From Trematomus loennbergii (Eukaryota; Chordata; Actinopteri; Perciformes; Nototheniidae): DNA of 64,000 nucleotides. This document shows positions 1-14,554 of the stretch, piece by piece. The translations under genes and the position numbers were made by a program. The stretch spans positions 9,326,454 through 9,390,453 of the forward strand of contig JAAOOA010000060.1 of assembly GCA_012861695.1 (NCBI GenBank). Direction: 5' to 3'. How positions within the stretch are numbered: the first letter of the stretch is position 1; each line of letters starts with the position of its first letter. Under the pieces are notes generated by a model. The model worked only from the letters and a program-made list of their open reading frames with translations. It did no database searches and was not told where the DNA came from.

Positions 1-482
1 AACATAGTTTTTTGTAAACATATGATATAGGCATGCATGGTTAAAAATGTGCGAGGGTGATGACGTCAGAGCAATGTTCATGAGTCCCAATTTAACCCTC
101 GCTCGTTAGTTCTGCTTGTAATTTAGTCTTTATGTTAAAAGTTCCTGTTGCCTTTACTCTCCTGCATTTGGGTTGACCCTAGCAGTGTTTCCTGTGAAAG
201 AAAATGACCTTGTATTGAAACCCCAAATTGAAATATTTTCCTTCAAATGTTTTATGAAACTGTGGATGACCATGACAATAATCTGATGTCATTTAAGTGC
301 TACCTGAAAAGTTGGCAGCCCTGGCGGCACTAAACATGCGGGGGCTTTAAGTAGCAACAGTGCCCTGAAAAATGATGGCGCACATAGAGGAAGGTAAAAT
401 ACATTGCGGGCTTGAAGCTGGAGAGTCAGACTAAATGAAACAACTCGGTGAAAACCATTACAAATAAAGTTTGGAGGTTCAT
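1..482. other. Intergenic, no feature recognised
   Basis: AT-rich unique-looking sequence. I see no convincing open reading frame, RNA gene or repeat in it. Confidence 0.4.
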
Positions 483-560
483 TTGTATAATAATAATAAT
501 AATAGATTTATTTTGTTAGTGCTTTTACAGGTGCACAAAGTCGCTTTACAGAGATAGTGA
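483..560. repeat. (ATA)n run followed by an interspersed-repeat-like fragment
   Basis: A short ATA trinucleotide run is followed by a T-rich segment with the phrase CAAAGTCGCTTTACAGA. Phrases of the type CAAAGTGCTTTACA are common at the end of short dispersed repeats in fish genomes. The family is not assigned and the boundaries are approximate. This rests on recall of the motif, not on a library search. Confidence 0.35.
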
Positions 561-2579
561 AAAGAAAAGAACAACAAATAAATATAGTTAATGTCAACTT
601 CAACTTACAAAACATGCATTTACTGACACATGAAATGTAAAATGTATGAAGTTCCTGCTTTCTGAATGCTGAACAAGTTGGGAACACATAACCCCCCCAC
701 CCTCTTTTTGATTATTATATTTGAGCATGTATGGAATCCTGTTTCTTCAAAAATACACCAAAACCTCGATATGTGCCAGATGTGTAACAATAGTGCCAAA
801 ACGTATACAAGACTTGCAGTGTACACAAATAAATCACTCAAAACAAATACAGGGTTTTTAAAATCAGCCAGACACAAATCATGTAAAGAGACTCTGCATA
901 CTTCTCTCCGAAAGATTTAAAGCCATAATAAAGCATTACATTTGTCTGATTATTATTTTTTTCATCCCTCCATGTCCCTTCCGGGTCTCCGTAGATCATC
1001 AGATGAGTGGAGCTTTGAAAACCGAATACATTTCGGTTACAATGAATACTTTTTTAATGGAAACAATTTAGCAAAGTATATGAGGAAATATCCAGACTTT
1101 AGTTAATTGAACTATTAAATTGTCTTTTCTTACAAGACGTTAAGTTTGTTTTCCTACTGTACTGATGTTCCTTCATTATAGGAATCAGTGTTTCATTGTA
1201 AACCATTCATTTCAATGGTTGCAGCGGGCCTATGTGACTCAACACAGTGTGAAATCAAATTCATATTTCACCATGCAGCTGCTGTAACAAAAAACCAAAG
1301 AGAGTGTGTGGGAATTCAAGTGGATAAAACCCTAGTTGTGGTTGAAGCATGTTCATTTTCACTAAGAAAAGGCATGCAAGAGATGTGCTGGAAACCTTCT
1401 TTAATTGCATCGAGTTCATGATGAAAGATAATTAGATTTCTCCAGACTGATTGTGTGATTTCTCCAGTTCTGTTGAGCGTCGCCATCTCTTAAAAAATGT
1501 CTTAAGTTTCCAGCGAATCCTTTTCAGTAGGAATTTGCTTGCACACTGACTATAACCAATGGATTGGAATGTATGTCAGCTCCTTTTATGCTGAGCGCTG
1601 GAGTATTTTCACTTTGCCCTTTTCAGCAGCACTGAGTTGGAGATAGACTGTCGCCAGTGGCTAGTCTTACCAAGGTGCGGGAACTCAGATTTGCCCTTTT
1701 CAATTTCTGTTTCCTCTATAGCGGGAGGATGATGCCTGTGCAATTCCTTTTAATAGAGCACATATTTGGAGTGGTGCATTCTCAGACTGATATTCTTCCA
1801 GGTCTTCTCATATTCTTCCTATTTTCCTCCCCTCATTTAACCGCATCCTTTAATTGCCTCAAAGGCGTGTATGCATGTGGGTGAATTCGGGTGAATTGCC
1901 ATGTGCGTTAAATCCAAGGGGCTTTATTACTAAATGTGTGAAAATGCATCCAATTTCCAGAGTGATTACATCGACTGACATACACATTCAATATAAGTGA
2001 GTTTAATTGAACACTTAGATTCTTGATTTTCATGCAAATGGCTGTTTTAACTGAGCGCTGGAGTTATATGCTTAATGGAAGATATGTCAATTTAAAATAA
2101 CACTTTTCATCTCTTAATTATATCCTAATTCTGCTAAGCCCTTCCTCTGTCTTCTCTTCTTTTTTTCTATCCCTCCCTTACTCCACAGGCTTTTCTCATA
2201 ACAATTTCCTCCCCTCCATCATCCATCTCACTCTGTTTTGCTCCCCTTCCCCCCCTCCTCTGTTCATCTCAGAGGCATATGAGAAATGACACTGGACAAG
2301 TCCTTGCTGCTTTATTAATCCTTTAAGCTTCTGGAGAGAGGCACAAATGCAACTACTACCATTCAAATCAATGGCAGCTACTCCCAAATGGCATATCTGT
2401 GCACTGCTTAAATGTGTATTTTACACACACACATGTACTGTGTCGCACAGTGGCCTCCCTGTGGCCGTGGCTCTGCTAACCAGCCTGCTGCAGGAACAAT
2501 TCATGGGCTGCTCAGTCACACGGAACTCCGACCCATGGGCCTGTGGAACAGCCCTGGTCATAAACTCATGCACTCATAA
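561..2579. other. Intergenic, no gene
   Basis: About 2 kb without a supportable gene. Short open frames occur on both strands but have no recognisable domain and no coherent codon usage. A pyrimidine-rich tract (CT and C runs) lies around 2,140-2,270. Confidence 0.4.
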
Positions 2580-3639
<1,060 letters not shown>

Positions 3640-3659
3640 ACCTTGAAATGAGTTGGCAT

Positions 3660-4215
3660 TCTAAGACTGGTTACCTTTTCTCTGAGGTTTCTTTAAACAT
3701 GCTTTTGGTTAGGCACATGAAAAATATCTGTGATTAACACAAGCTTAAAAGATTATCAGGTTTTGTTCTAAGACACAAATTAAGTCTAAAGTTTCTGAAA
3801 TCTACGAGTTGGGAACTTACTATGTGTAATTAAAATTGATTAGTAGTTGCCAACAACAGGTAACTAAATGTCATCACGTGGAACATTAGCTACATTTAGC
3901 TTAGCAGTGGTGATCCAAAGCAATGAGACCTTGAAGTAGGACGTTTATAACCTGCCGTTAGCATTGTACTTCTCCAAAAACCTTATAAGTGATGTTAATA
4001 TGTGAGGATTATCCTGCTGAACAAAACATGTGTTTGCCACAGACATTATTTTCTGTAATGGCCCAAAATCCAATGAAGAAATCCCATTGCTTTTTTTAAT
4101 ATGCTTTGGGTTAGGTACCTGAAAAAGTTATGTGCTTAAATGACAAGCTTAAAATATTGTCAGGTTTTGTTTTAAGTCATGAAATACATCAGAAGCTACA
4201 TGTGTTGGAAAAATA
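3660..4215. repeat. Diverged direct duplication inside a dispersed repeat
   Basis: Two related segments of about 120 bp lie about 390 bp apart, near 3,690-3,810 and 4,085-4,205. Both carry the series GCTTT-GGTTAGG, then a run ending CAAGCTTAAAA, then ATCAGGTTTTGT or GTCAGGTTTTGT. The sequence between them resembles a dispersed teleost repeat. The copies differ by substitutions and small indels, so the duplication is old. Boundaries are approximate. Confidence 0.55.
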
Positions 4216-4984
4216 ATGAATATACTCTTCTAATATCAGAGTAGCACATGATAACAAAGGCCCTACATAGCTGTGTACGTAACCGGATGTATGATTACCT
4301 AGAAGAGCGTCAGGACTCACTGTTTTAGGCATACGATAGCTATGTGACAACGATTAACATGATTGTAGCGTCCCCGGCTGAATGATGGTCAGACTCTCGA
4401 ACTGATGGTATCGCTTTATTGTACACCCTTGCATGTATACATTAAGTACCAACGTAAGAGCTATGAAACGAAAGAAAACACAATAATTAGCCACCATCTC
4501 ACAGATAAAACATCTCCATTCCTTGCATTTGTAAACGTTACATTTCGTATACAAACTAAATAATGCAATTACAGCTCCTACTGACAATAAATCATGACAC
4601 ATTACCTTTTAACCCCTTTTAACTGAACATAACCAGAATAAGCATTAATGAATTCGTAGCGTGTTATTTTAAATCACATATATACAGTTTTAACCCATAT
4701 AAACTAAAGTTACTCTCACATACATATTACTGTACTGTATGTCTTTATATTAGCAGACAGCTCAGTTGTAAAATAGCTCACTACTGCCCCCTAACTAACA
4801 GAGCAGAACACATGTAGGCTAATATAGCAGTTTTGCTAATTCAAAAGCATGGACACAAAACCTGCAAAACTACGAAATAACACCACATAATATCAATAAA
4901 CATATTAATTAAAGTAATAACAAACCTTGTGCCCCTATCAGCCAGGTGCTAAAAACCAAACATTCATCAGTGTGTTTACACCAA
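4216..4984. other. Intergenic, no gene
   Basis: AT-rich stretch of about 770 bp. It has no recognisable coding potential or repeat identity and sits between two repeat-derived segments. Confidence 0.3.
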
Positions 4985-6014
4985 GGCTGAAGTCGAATAG
5001 TCCATTTAGCTTAGGAACCTTCCTAACGGAGTGAAATTACCCGGAAGTCCCTCAGTGGCAGCCATAATAAGTGCCGTTCGAAGTCTAGATGATAGGAAAG
5101 GAGGTTTCAAACTTCCTTTATAACCTCCTTTAGCTTAGGAACCACTGGACCTCCCTTTACAAAAGGAGAGGAGAAAATGCTGCCCCACAATGCCTTGCAG
5201 CCGCAGCATTTGCCGTCACACAACATTCGGCCGTTCACGGAAACAACTGATTATGACCGAGAAATTATATCATGAAAGTTACGGTGCTTATTAAGCATTT
5301 TAAAACGTATGTGGTAAGTTGCCAAAGTGCTTTGTTTTGAACGTTCATCATTATAATCAAAAAGAGAAATATGAATGTTAGTTTTTACTGAAATGATCAA
5401 ATAAAGTCAACATTTCACAGTCTTTACTGAGCTGTGTGGGGTTTGTTCAACTTTTAAAAGATGTTTGAATGGTGATATACACAGTGATAGATGTTAAGGA
5501 CTAACGTTTATAATAAATACATTTGTATTGATTTTAAGATCTTTTCATACAATCATACGTATTGGGATCATTTGTATTAATGAGGACCGGAGGGAGAGGG
5601 TGACGAGCATAAGTTTCACTTTCCTTTTTTATTTCAATTCCAACTTTGGTCATGAAGAATATGTTTCTCTGTTGTCCCCGTTCATAAAGCATAAAACAAC
5701 AGCATCAGAGCACGGTGCAGAGTCTCTAGATGAGTTTACAGTAGACCCTCGTTCTTATTAAACATCCATGTAGTCCGCTGTATAGAAAACTGTAGTTTCC
5801 ATAGTTTCCCCACAGCAGCAGACGCACATTTATGACGTCCGCTGGCGCATATAAACACGTCGGATAGTGAAAGTGCAGTCGGATTCTCTAAAGTACCGCA
5901 GTCTCTTCTCAGTCCTTTTGAATTCTCCTATCCACTATCCCTTAACCCATGACGTTTCACACAGGGTCAAGGATAGACGTTAGGAGCTGATTTTTGGACT
6001 ATTCGACTGCAACC
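4985..6014. mobile_element. Non-autonomous DNA-transposon-like element with terminal inverted repeats
   Basis: The left end carries AGTCGAATAGTCCA (4,991-5,004) and the right end carries its inverse complement TGGACTATTCGACT (5,995-6,008). The pair lies about 1 kb apart. Subterminal inverted similarity continues inward: CCTAACG near 5,031-5,037 pairs with CGTTAGG near 5,988-5,994. There is no transposase-like reading frame inside, so it looks like an internally deleted, MITE-like copy. I could not identify a clear target-site duplication, so the superfamily is left open. Confidence 0.65.
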
Positions 6015-6774
6015 CAAGCCCCCAGGAAATATTCGTTATTTTCCTCGGCATTATGAATCCAGGAAGGCCAGTTTGAAAAATGGGTTCATGGGTAAGACCA
6101 CACCACAATTTACGACTCTAAAGTAATCATCAAACACTTTGGCCTCCGTCTTGAGAGTCTGAAGGTAAACATCAGAGCTGCTTCTATTACAATGGGATCC
6201 AACAGGAATATGCTTGCATGTTCTCATCGGCAACACCCCCACTCACGAAGTGGCCTCACTGAAATAAATGTGGGTGTAGGTCTGGCCTCTTGAAGGATGT
6301 CAGGGTGGACTGTTTGCAAGAAAGCTGCCCAAGGCTCAGATTATTGATCGTTTATTCGAGAACATGCTCAAATGAATTACATTGTGATATTGTGATACTG
6401 AAATTAACAAATGATTAATGGCACTACAGATCTTTTTGAAGCCTGAATGCATGTTAATTCGGCTATATATTTTGAAAACATATGGTAAAGATTGAAACTG
6501 TGAGACTCAATTCACAATTGGTCAACCATTACACTTATGTCCATGTGATCATTTGCCAAGCTACCATCCTATTTCTACCATCATACGATATTTTTAGAAG
6601 TCACTGACAAACAACTCATCCTGTCATTTAAGATGATGACTTCCAGGGCCAGTGGACGAAAGAAAAGGGCTCTTTACTGCCAAATGTGACGCATCAGGAC
6701 AAGGTCTTGGACAGAGTGCAGACAAGAAGGGCACAAACAACATAAATCTGTCACACAAGTGTGTTCCGTTCATT
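6015..6774. other. Intergenic, no gene
   Basis: Unique-looking sequence with no supportable feature. Confidence 0.3.
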
Positions 6775-6776
6775 CA

Positions 6777-6960
6777 GGGGCAGCATGCGGCTAAGTGGTA
6801 AGCACTGTCAGTTCTAGAAAAAGTCCTCGAGTTCGAACGTTGGCCCTTTTTTGTATTTCTTCTCTCTGGGTTTCTGGAGTTATTTGTGTGTATGTCTCTG
6901 CCTCTGGCCCAATGCATGCTGGTTAAGGTTCAGCTTCTATTAAAGCTCTATTGAAAAAAG
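6777..6960 (+). mobile_element. Decayed tRNA-derived SINE-like unit
   Basis: A box-A-like phrase, GGCTAAGTGGTAAGCA, is followed about 40 bp later by a box-B-like phrase, GAGTTCGAACG. That is the spacing of an internal RNA polymerase III promoter in a tRNA-derived element. The following body (CTCTCTGGGTTTCTGG and on) resembles the non-tRNA part of a common fish SINE family. There is no tRNA cloverleaf with paired acceptor arms, so it is not a functional tRNA gene. Confidence 0.5.
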
Positions 6961-9769
6961 AAATGCATGGGAACAGAAAGAAGATTACACAAAAAAACAC
7001 TTTACATTCATCCGTGACTCTGATTACTAGTTGAAAAATAAAACTCTGCAGAAATCAATTAACATCCTAAACACTGACATTTATTTGGCTACACACACAC
7101 ACATACGCTTGTAAACGATTAACACTCCCTCAGTTTGACATTTATTTGGCTGTTCATACTCGCCGCCTTGCTTCACTCTGTCGCTCTGTCTCGTCCAAGT
7201 GAGAAATGAGCAGCAGCACCCTGATCAATGGCACATTCATACAGCGGTGTTGCATTCAAACGACTCCCCCTTGATAATATGACACAGTAGCCCGCACGGC
7301 GCCATACATTCGCCTTGTTTAAACATACCCCCCTAACTCTTCTGGGAGGCAGCGCTCTTGTCCTTAATTTTAAAGGAAACGGATGCGGGGAAGAGAACCA
7401 TGTATGGAGGGGATGTTAAGAGGCAAATGTGCAGGTCGTGTTTGTTTTGGGTCCCCATTGAGGAGAGTTCTGTGTGAACTGTGTGCGTTGGTAAGACTGT
7501 GTGTGCCAGGGCACATATGGTAGCCATTATACTGCCCGGATACCGGGACTGAACATTTTCTGTTCAATAAGTGCATTGTGTGAGTATATTTCAACCATCA
7601 GATTTGATCAACGGTACTTTCCCACAGTTTGAGATGTATAGAGTGCCACTGCAGTTACAAGAGCTGTGTGAAATAGAAATAAACTCTGGCATACTTTGTA
7701 TGGTCATCGGTCAGTAACGGCCTCGCCGCCGGACAGAAATATTTCGGGGACAAACTGTTTGTGGTTTGGGTGACTGTGACCGGCACTTAAGGGTTGCGAT
7801 GCAGTTATGGGAACGTGTGGGAGAGATGATGGGAGCTGGAAATAAGGAGAGAGATGAGAATTAGAGAAACGTAGGGGGTGACAATCGTGATGGATGAGAG
7901 CCAGCCGAAGGGAGAAGAGACAATCAGAGACAATGGTAAGAAAGGGGATAAGAGAGGAACGGATGTTTATCTGGTGAGGAAGGATTTCATTCAGGGTCAT
8001 TTTTACTGAAATGAGAAATAAAAAAAACTCAAATTAAAACATAGAGACAATTTTCTTTTCCATGTATGCTCTAACCTTTCTCTGTGACTTTTAAATGCAG
8101 TAGACTCTGCTAATTCACTTTCATGCCTTGCGAAGTGGCAGAAAAACGGTAGAAACTGTGCGCTTCCACATTTAGGTTAATTTAAACTATATATTTCTGT
8201 CGGAGATATGGCAGAGTTGAAACAGAAATTGGGGTTTGAAGACAAATAGCTTCAATTTACAGTCGCAAATTAAAAGTCTTATCTTTTGCAGTCAGAGCGT
8301 ATTTCCATTTCCCTTTTACATTAAAGAATTCCCCGAGAAGTCTTCCTGGAAAATGGGAAACTTTTGAGAAGTGAATGAATATCTAATGGAAATTTGAATG
8401 AGGTTATCACTTTTTTTCAGATGTACGGCCGGGTTGGAGGACTTCACGGACACTCTTGTGTGTCACACCTTTGAATCACTACGCTGATACACACACATTC
8501 TCACACATACACACCCTGACCCCTCTTTACTTGGATAAATAATTGATGTCTCCAGTTAAAGTGTCAGGAGCTGGAGCTGTAGCCAGCACTTATTTATCGT
8601 CTTCCACATCATTAACAATGTCCCTCTCTTACCTTCTCTGTCTCTCTGAACACACATGGGAATTTGCTTTCATAATAAACACGTAGCTGTTTAACTTGAG
8701 CACGCTGACACGGCTCTCCAAGGAACCCACCATGATATATGCTTTGACATGTTGTTCGGGAAGTTAACTTTATTTATAGCAAGGAGGGTGCGAGGGTAGC
8801 GGTATCTGTTTTACAAACATCTCATTATTTTGTATTTTTGATCATTTCTGTGGTTTTAAGTTAATCGTTATCGCTACCGATGCAGGCAGTTTATGTAAAC
8901 AATTCATTTAAAGCTGTTAAGGAAGACACCATACTGCTGCAGAAGTGAGCTGTTCTCCTCCGCTTTTTCCACCCAAATATGCTCTGAACGGTTGAGATGC
9001 TGCAAAAATATAATTCAATCAGTAGGCACTGCTTTAAGGGTGAAGAAAAGTACTGATTGAAATTTGGTGCAGTCTGGTTTCACTGTCAGCAAAATACCAA
9101 CACACACTCCCACCCCTGAGAATCTAGGTTGATGCTGCCGGTGGAGGGGATGGTGGGTGGTGTATTCTTGCATATCAGCAGTTAGAAGCAGCACATTAAA
9201 GTGCAGCTGATTGGGAAGATAAAGCCGATGATGATTAGTAATAAGATTTTATGGGGGTGACTGACAAGGCTGACAGTGAAAGTCAACCTGGCATTTAAAT
9301 ACTTGACTTTGAGTGTTAGGATACATGCAATAAAAAGCAGCTAATCTACATATATTTAGACAAAAACTCAAATGTTTTTTTTTTAAAGCAGCATCAAAGA
9401 GAACATTATATCGGCTAACTAATTAATACAACTCAAATGCCTTCTTTGGTGATTACAAATGTGACTAATTTAATTTTCCCCACTGCATTTGTTTCCAAAG
9501 AAACTGCACAATGGAGACATTGATAACATATTCTCTGTCCATTGATTTTCAAACGAACATGTAGTCTGATCTGCCTGCTCATATTCAGGTTCACGTTCAG
9601 GTTATTTATTTGTATCTGTAGATAGATCTGGTTTGCAGATAAAAGACAAGGGATCCATTATGACACAAATTCTAAAACAACACAGACAACAGACAGATCT
9701 CTACCCTATTCTCTGTCACATCTGAAAACATTTAAAAACCACCAGTACAAACATTAGCAATCCAGAGAG
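6961..9769. other. Intergenic, no gene
   Basis: About 2.8 kb of mostly unique-looking sequence. No exon, RNA gene or clear mobile element was recognised. A short CA tract lies at 7,092-7,103. Confidence 0.35.
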
Positions 9770-10125
9770 TTAATAAATAAATAAATAGGCATAGCATCTG
9801 TGTGATGCTGCGACAACTTGTTCATTTGTGTAATGGCTGCTGGAACAAAGCTGTTTTTATACCGCTTTGATGTACTCTTTGGGACAACTAACCCCCGTCC
9901 GAAGGAAGAAGCTTACATTCTAAGTGCAGTGGGTGGAAGTGATCGTGTAATATAGAGTTGGATAACCACTGTAACTGTCTGAGATACAGGGTCTCCAGGT
10001 TTAGCTGTGGCTCACCAATAAGTCTGCTGGACCACTTTATGATCTGAGTTAGAGAGTTTCTCCTCTCTAAAGACAGGGTTACCAAACCATGACATTAAAG
10101 AAAAGGACAGAATTGATGTTAATAA
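9770..10125 (-). pseudogene. Decayed non-LTR retrotransposon (LINE) ORF2 C-terminal fragment
   Basis: Read on the minus strand, three frames joined by two frameshifts give the characteristic C-terminal end of a fish LINE ORF2 protein. In order, there is a segment with SFSLMSWFGN, then SLERRNSLTQIIKWSSRLIG, a HPLHLECKLLPS segment, and finally a KNSFVPAAITQMN segment before a stop at 9,770-9,772. This order (WFGN, then HPLH..LLPSG, then NSFVPAAI) matches L2/CR1/Rex-like element ends as I remember them. The reverse transcriptase core is absent. It is a 5'-truncated, frameshifted, inactive copy. The exact clade is not assigned. Confidence 0.75.
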
Positions 10126-12199
10126 AGGACAGTTTCCTAATACAATACAAACGCTGGTTCCCCCTTTTACATACAGCTTCAGGGATATATCATAAACTAA
10201 GCGGCTAACGCTAATGCTTACTTTCCAATGAAACAAATAAGAATTCCAAAAAACTTGAAACCTTGATTTAGAGGCTAAGAAACAGGCAGAGTTAAACAGA
10301 AGTATTATTGTTTTACCTATCTTAGAGTAAATCATTAATTATTCTCCCTCTTCATGTTATTTGACTTCTCCTTCGAAAAGGGTGTTTTGAGTTTCCAAAA
10401 GGGTCCAGTTGTTCAAACGTCTGCTCTTTCTATGTTGACTTGCCATTTAAATACTCTTTGCTAAGATGTGATGCATATGTCTAGGACTGTTATTTTGAAA
10501 GGTTAGAACATAAGGACTCCAACTGTAATAAGCTGCAGTTTGCAATGGGGGAGCAATAAAGAGTCTGCCTTCTAGATTCGGTTTTGCCTCTGATATATTA
10601 TTTTGTTACTTTCATAAGTACTCCACTCTTCCTTTGTGTGCCGTAAAGGGAGCCTTCATTTTCCCTTGGGACCCTGACCTGAAGGCAGACAGAATTGTAT
10701 AGTTTAAGTACACCAGTCAAGAAAAACACCAAGGATACAGTTCATTCATTGTCAAAGAAGAGTAACCTGTTCTGATAATATGCAGAGGAAGGACAAAACA
10801 AGAATAGGAGAAGTAGTGGATAAAGGAATGAAGAAGAATACATGGAGTGGTGTGCAAGTTCTAACCTTTACTTACATTTAGCTTGGTGAGCAGAAGAAAA
10901 GCATTTACAGTAAATAAGCTCCCTGAATGCACAATAAAGAGTAAAGAACTGGAATCTTTGAAGGATTGATCAGTCAAGCACAACCTGTTTAAGGTTGTCC
11001 AATCTAGCCAATAGCACTTCCTTGAATCCAAATAGTTCTAATTCAAGAAATGATGACCATAAAACCACAATGTTTCAGGTCAGTCTTGCCAAATCTGAAT
11101 CACAGTTATTTATATCTCAACAAAAAGCTCCTTATGCCAAGCAATTATGCAGAGTTTTTGCAATCCTTGAGGAATTTTATCAAGTTTTGACATCTTCATC
11201 CTCCCTAACTCAATACGTCATGATTAACAAAAACATATCTTGTAAACCCAGTGAATACCTTCAGGGGGTAAGACGTGGTAAAATATCCAAGATCAGCACT
11301 TCTACTTATCCTGAAAGCTGTGATGAATAAGAACTTCAGACCTCCCTCCCCCGCCAAAACTCTCCGTTCCTCACCTCCCAGTGGATTACATCCTAACTCC
11401 CCTTGATGTGTGTGTGCGAGAAGTGTGTTACATTCCTTCAGAGGTGCTATCCTTGAGAATGTGTATACATGCTTTGACTCAATGTTCGAGGAAGTATACA
11501 GATCCTGTCCTTAAGTGCTAATACCACACTATAGAAATATTATGTTAGTGAAAGTCCTGCATTGAAAAGGATTCTTAAGTAAAGAATGCAAATGTTCTTG
11601 AAAGAAGTAAAACTACTCAATGAATTAAAATGTCACCTGTTACTGTGATACTATATTGAATCATTAGATTGATTTTACTCATGCGATAATGTGAATTAAG
11701 AATTGTACTATTGTAGTTGGCCAAGGTGGACTTGATTTAGAATTATTTTGTATGAGACTGCAATCAATGATTACTTTCATTATGGATTTATCTGCTGATA
11801 GTGTTCTCCAGTACAATATAGAATGTTTGAATTGGAAAACATACATTTGAGAAATGGCATCACAACTACTGAGAATAGAAAGTGACTTTCCTTAGTGTTA
11901 ACTAAATATTTGCATTTCCATTATTAAAATAATTTAAAAGAAAGCAACATCTTTGAGAAGCGGGGGTCATGACATGTTTGAATTAGTAATACATACATTA
12001 TCAAAATAGTGAATAAATTACCTAGTCAATGAACTAACCAATAACATATCAAAACTGCAGTTTAATCTGTATACACTCAGGTTAAGCACAAGTACTTCAA
12101 ATGTGTATATTTGTTCTCATCTTAAACACAAATATCCGTTGAGAAGTTACCGAAAGCCAAAATGAAACAAAATGTTTAAGTCTGCCTGTTGAAATATGA
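10126..12199. other. Intergenic, no gene
   Basis: About 2 kb of AT-rich sequence. An open frame of about 111 codons at 10,995-11,330 has no recognisable domain and is treated as chance. Confidence 0.35.
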
Positions 12200-12480
12200 T
12201 AAGAACGTTTCTTGCGCGAAGATCTTTCCATCGTCACAGTCATGATAGTAGATTTGAGGTTTCTGTTTCCTGTTTTATGTTGTAGTTTGTGTATTTGTAG
12301 TTTTGTTTTTACTTCCTGTGTTTTTCCCGTCTGTTTTATTAGTTTCACCTGTTCCCCATTAGCCGTGCCACCACCTGACCTCCTGTTCACCTGCACTTTA
12401 TTCCCTCATTAGCTCTGGATGTTATTTGAGTCCTGGTTTTAGTTCAGTCTTTGTTGGATTCTTGATTTAGGAGTGCATTC
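12200..12480. repeat. Teleost interspersed repeat fragment (TTTCCTGTTTT / TTTCACCTGTTCC type)
   Basis: A T- and C-rich segment carries GTTTCCTGTTTTATG, TAGTTTCACCTGTTCC and TGAGTCCTGGTTTTAG-like phrases, as found in a dispersed repeat common in fish genomes. It resembles in style the segment at 38.2 kb. The family name and ends are uncertain. Confidence 0.5.
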
Positions 12481-14554
12481 TTTCTTCACCAAATAACTAA
12501 CAAAGAACTCTACCTGATGATAGATAAGGACTGATTTTGAGTAGGGATTCATAGTTATGCAGGTTATTTTTATCCTTTTTGTTGAACACAGAGTTTTGGC
12601 TCTTTCTATGAGACCTGAATTACCTGTCAGTGATACAAAGTTGAAACCAATTCAAAAGTGCTTACACAAGTGAAAGTGAAGGCTTTTGCTTTGATAAGGA
12701 GATGGTAAGGAATAAATGAATGAATGAATAATCCAGTGAATTCAAATTTCACTAACCTTTCTTTGGGATCAAGAGAAAATGTAACAAAATGTACCAACAA
12801 GTAAATGTTCTTAGCTATGTTCATGAACTGCTCGTGCTTATATCCCACTAACCCCCCCTTTCATACCCCCCAATTACTCTCTCTTTACAGCTCAGGTAAA
12901 CGGCAGTCTCCTAAAAGCTCAACTTTGACCTGGTAGCTACTAGGAACAAATGCCCTCAGTTAGGAACTAGTGTGATGGTGTATTGTGTGTATGGCAGGAG
13001 TGAGGGGGAGTGCATTTTTTTGAGCTTATTGAATAAGTCGTTGATTATGGCTGGAGCCAGTGGCCTGAGAGAGTGTGTGTTCTCTGGCCGCGGTAGTTAA
13101 TGTAATTGAGTGCAGCTGTCGGGCCTTTCTGCACAGAGCTTTGTGTCTGGTCCAGTGTTACTGCATGTTTAGCCAAGACATGCTTACATAGGGGAAAGTG
13201 TAGTAAGAACAGGGCATCTGTGTTTTACTTGCACTCACGCTCGTGGAAGTTGAAGTGCGAAACGCTCCAAGTCACTCGCACGCGCAACACAAATACACAT
13301 ATGCTTTCCCGAAGAGACTCCCTGGCTGGTTGGGGTTATATGAATGAGGACGTGCTTGCCAGTTACAACAGCAGTGAACAACTGTGTAGCAGCTGTTCTG
13401 GCATAGCACTCTGTGAGAAAGGGAATGCTGGAACAATAACATAAAAACCAAGTAAAGATCTTCTGTGCAAAACAGCACAACACTTTGCAACTCATTATAT
13501 CAATTTGCGAGAGGAGAGGAAAAAGTGTTCAAGTTCGAATGGGGAGAAAGTAGTAGAAAGTACACTAGCTTTGTTTTAAGGTCAAGCATAATGTAATGCA
13601 TAGCTAATTTGGGGCGCGAACGCTTTTATCGACTTTTGCTGCAGCGCTGACCTACAAAACAAAGAAGGGATCCAGTTCTTTGTATTAGGTCAGCAATTTG
13701 TGGAACCGCAGACACATTTCCAATATCCTTCTCTCCAATCAGCCATTTTGATTGTCCTAGATATTTCATTTGACTTGGTGAGCAAAAGCAGAGCCGGGAG
13801 AAGGAATGAGAAGCAGAAGTCAGTCAGTCATTACGAGCTAATGCTGGCTCCTGTTAGCTTCCCAATCAGCGTTTATTGTAATGGGGCCCAGCCAAGCAGG
13901 AAGAGAGGGGTCGGAGGTGTTTGGTGGGATCGTAGGGTCACATATGTCCCAGATTAGATGTGTGTGCCAGCTCAAACGCGTACAACCGTGGTGAAGCTGA
14001 TTCAGGCAGAGAATTATAATAGGCAGCGTACATGATGGAGACAGAGCTGCAGACGGAGGAGGCGTGTGGCAATTAAGCTGAATCAGGAGAAAGGAGGCGG
14101 GAGAATGAAAGGAGGACAGGGATAAAAGGAGCAGCCTCAATGTCTGTGAGCGTCGTAGAAGAGACGTTCAGAAAAAGTATCGGATAAGGGTGAAGGGAAT
14201 GAGCTGGCGGAAGTGAGATCGAGGATGAGGATGAAAAGCAGCGCATTGAAGGAAGTGGTTGGGTTTGTGGTGGTTTGAGGGGTTGAGAATGATGAGTAGG
14301 GAGAGCGGATGTGAAGACGAGCAAAAAGATACAGGAGTCAGAGAACTGCTTCTGGTTCCCATGAACTCAAAGTCCCATGAGACCTCAGCTTGGGGGTGAA
14401 CTCTAGGATACGCTACTTCCTGTGGATCTTTAAATAGACTCCAATGGAAAATCCCACGTATAGATGAACCTAAAAAAAGAAGCAAGAGTGGCTTAAGGAA
14501 AGACAAGGCGCAAAAACATTGTTTTAACTAATAGGCCATTTCCTGGTAGATGTC
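12481..14554. other. Intergenic, no gene
   Basis: About 2 kb with short overlapping open frames on both strands but no recognisable protein. The section 14,000-14,340 is purine-rich on the plus strand, which creates spurious Ser/Pro-rich minus-strand frames. Confidence 0.35.

Noticed and set aside
10012..10335. A novel 107-residue minus-strand gene
   Set aside because: Only its last part resembles anything, namely the LINE ORF2 end, where it joins the next frame. The rest has no recognisable content.
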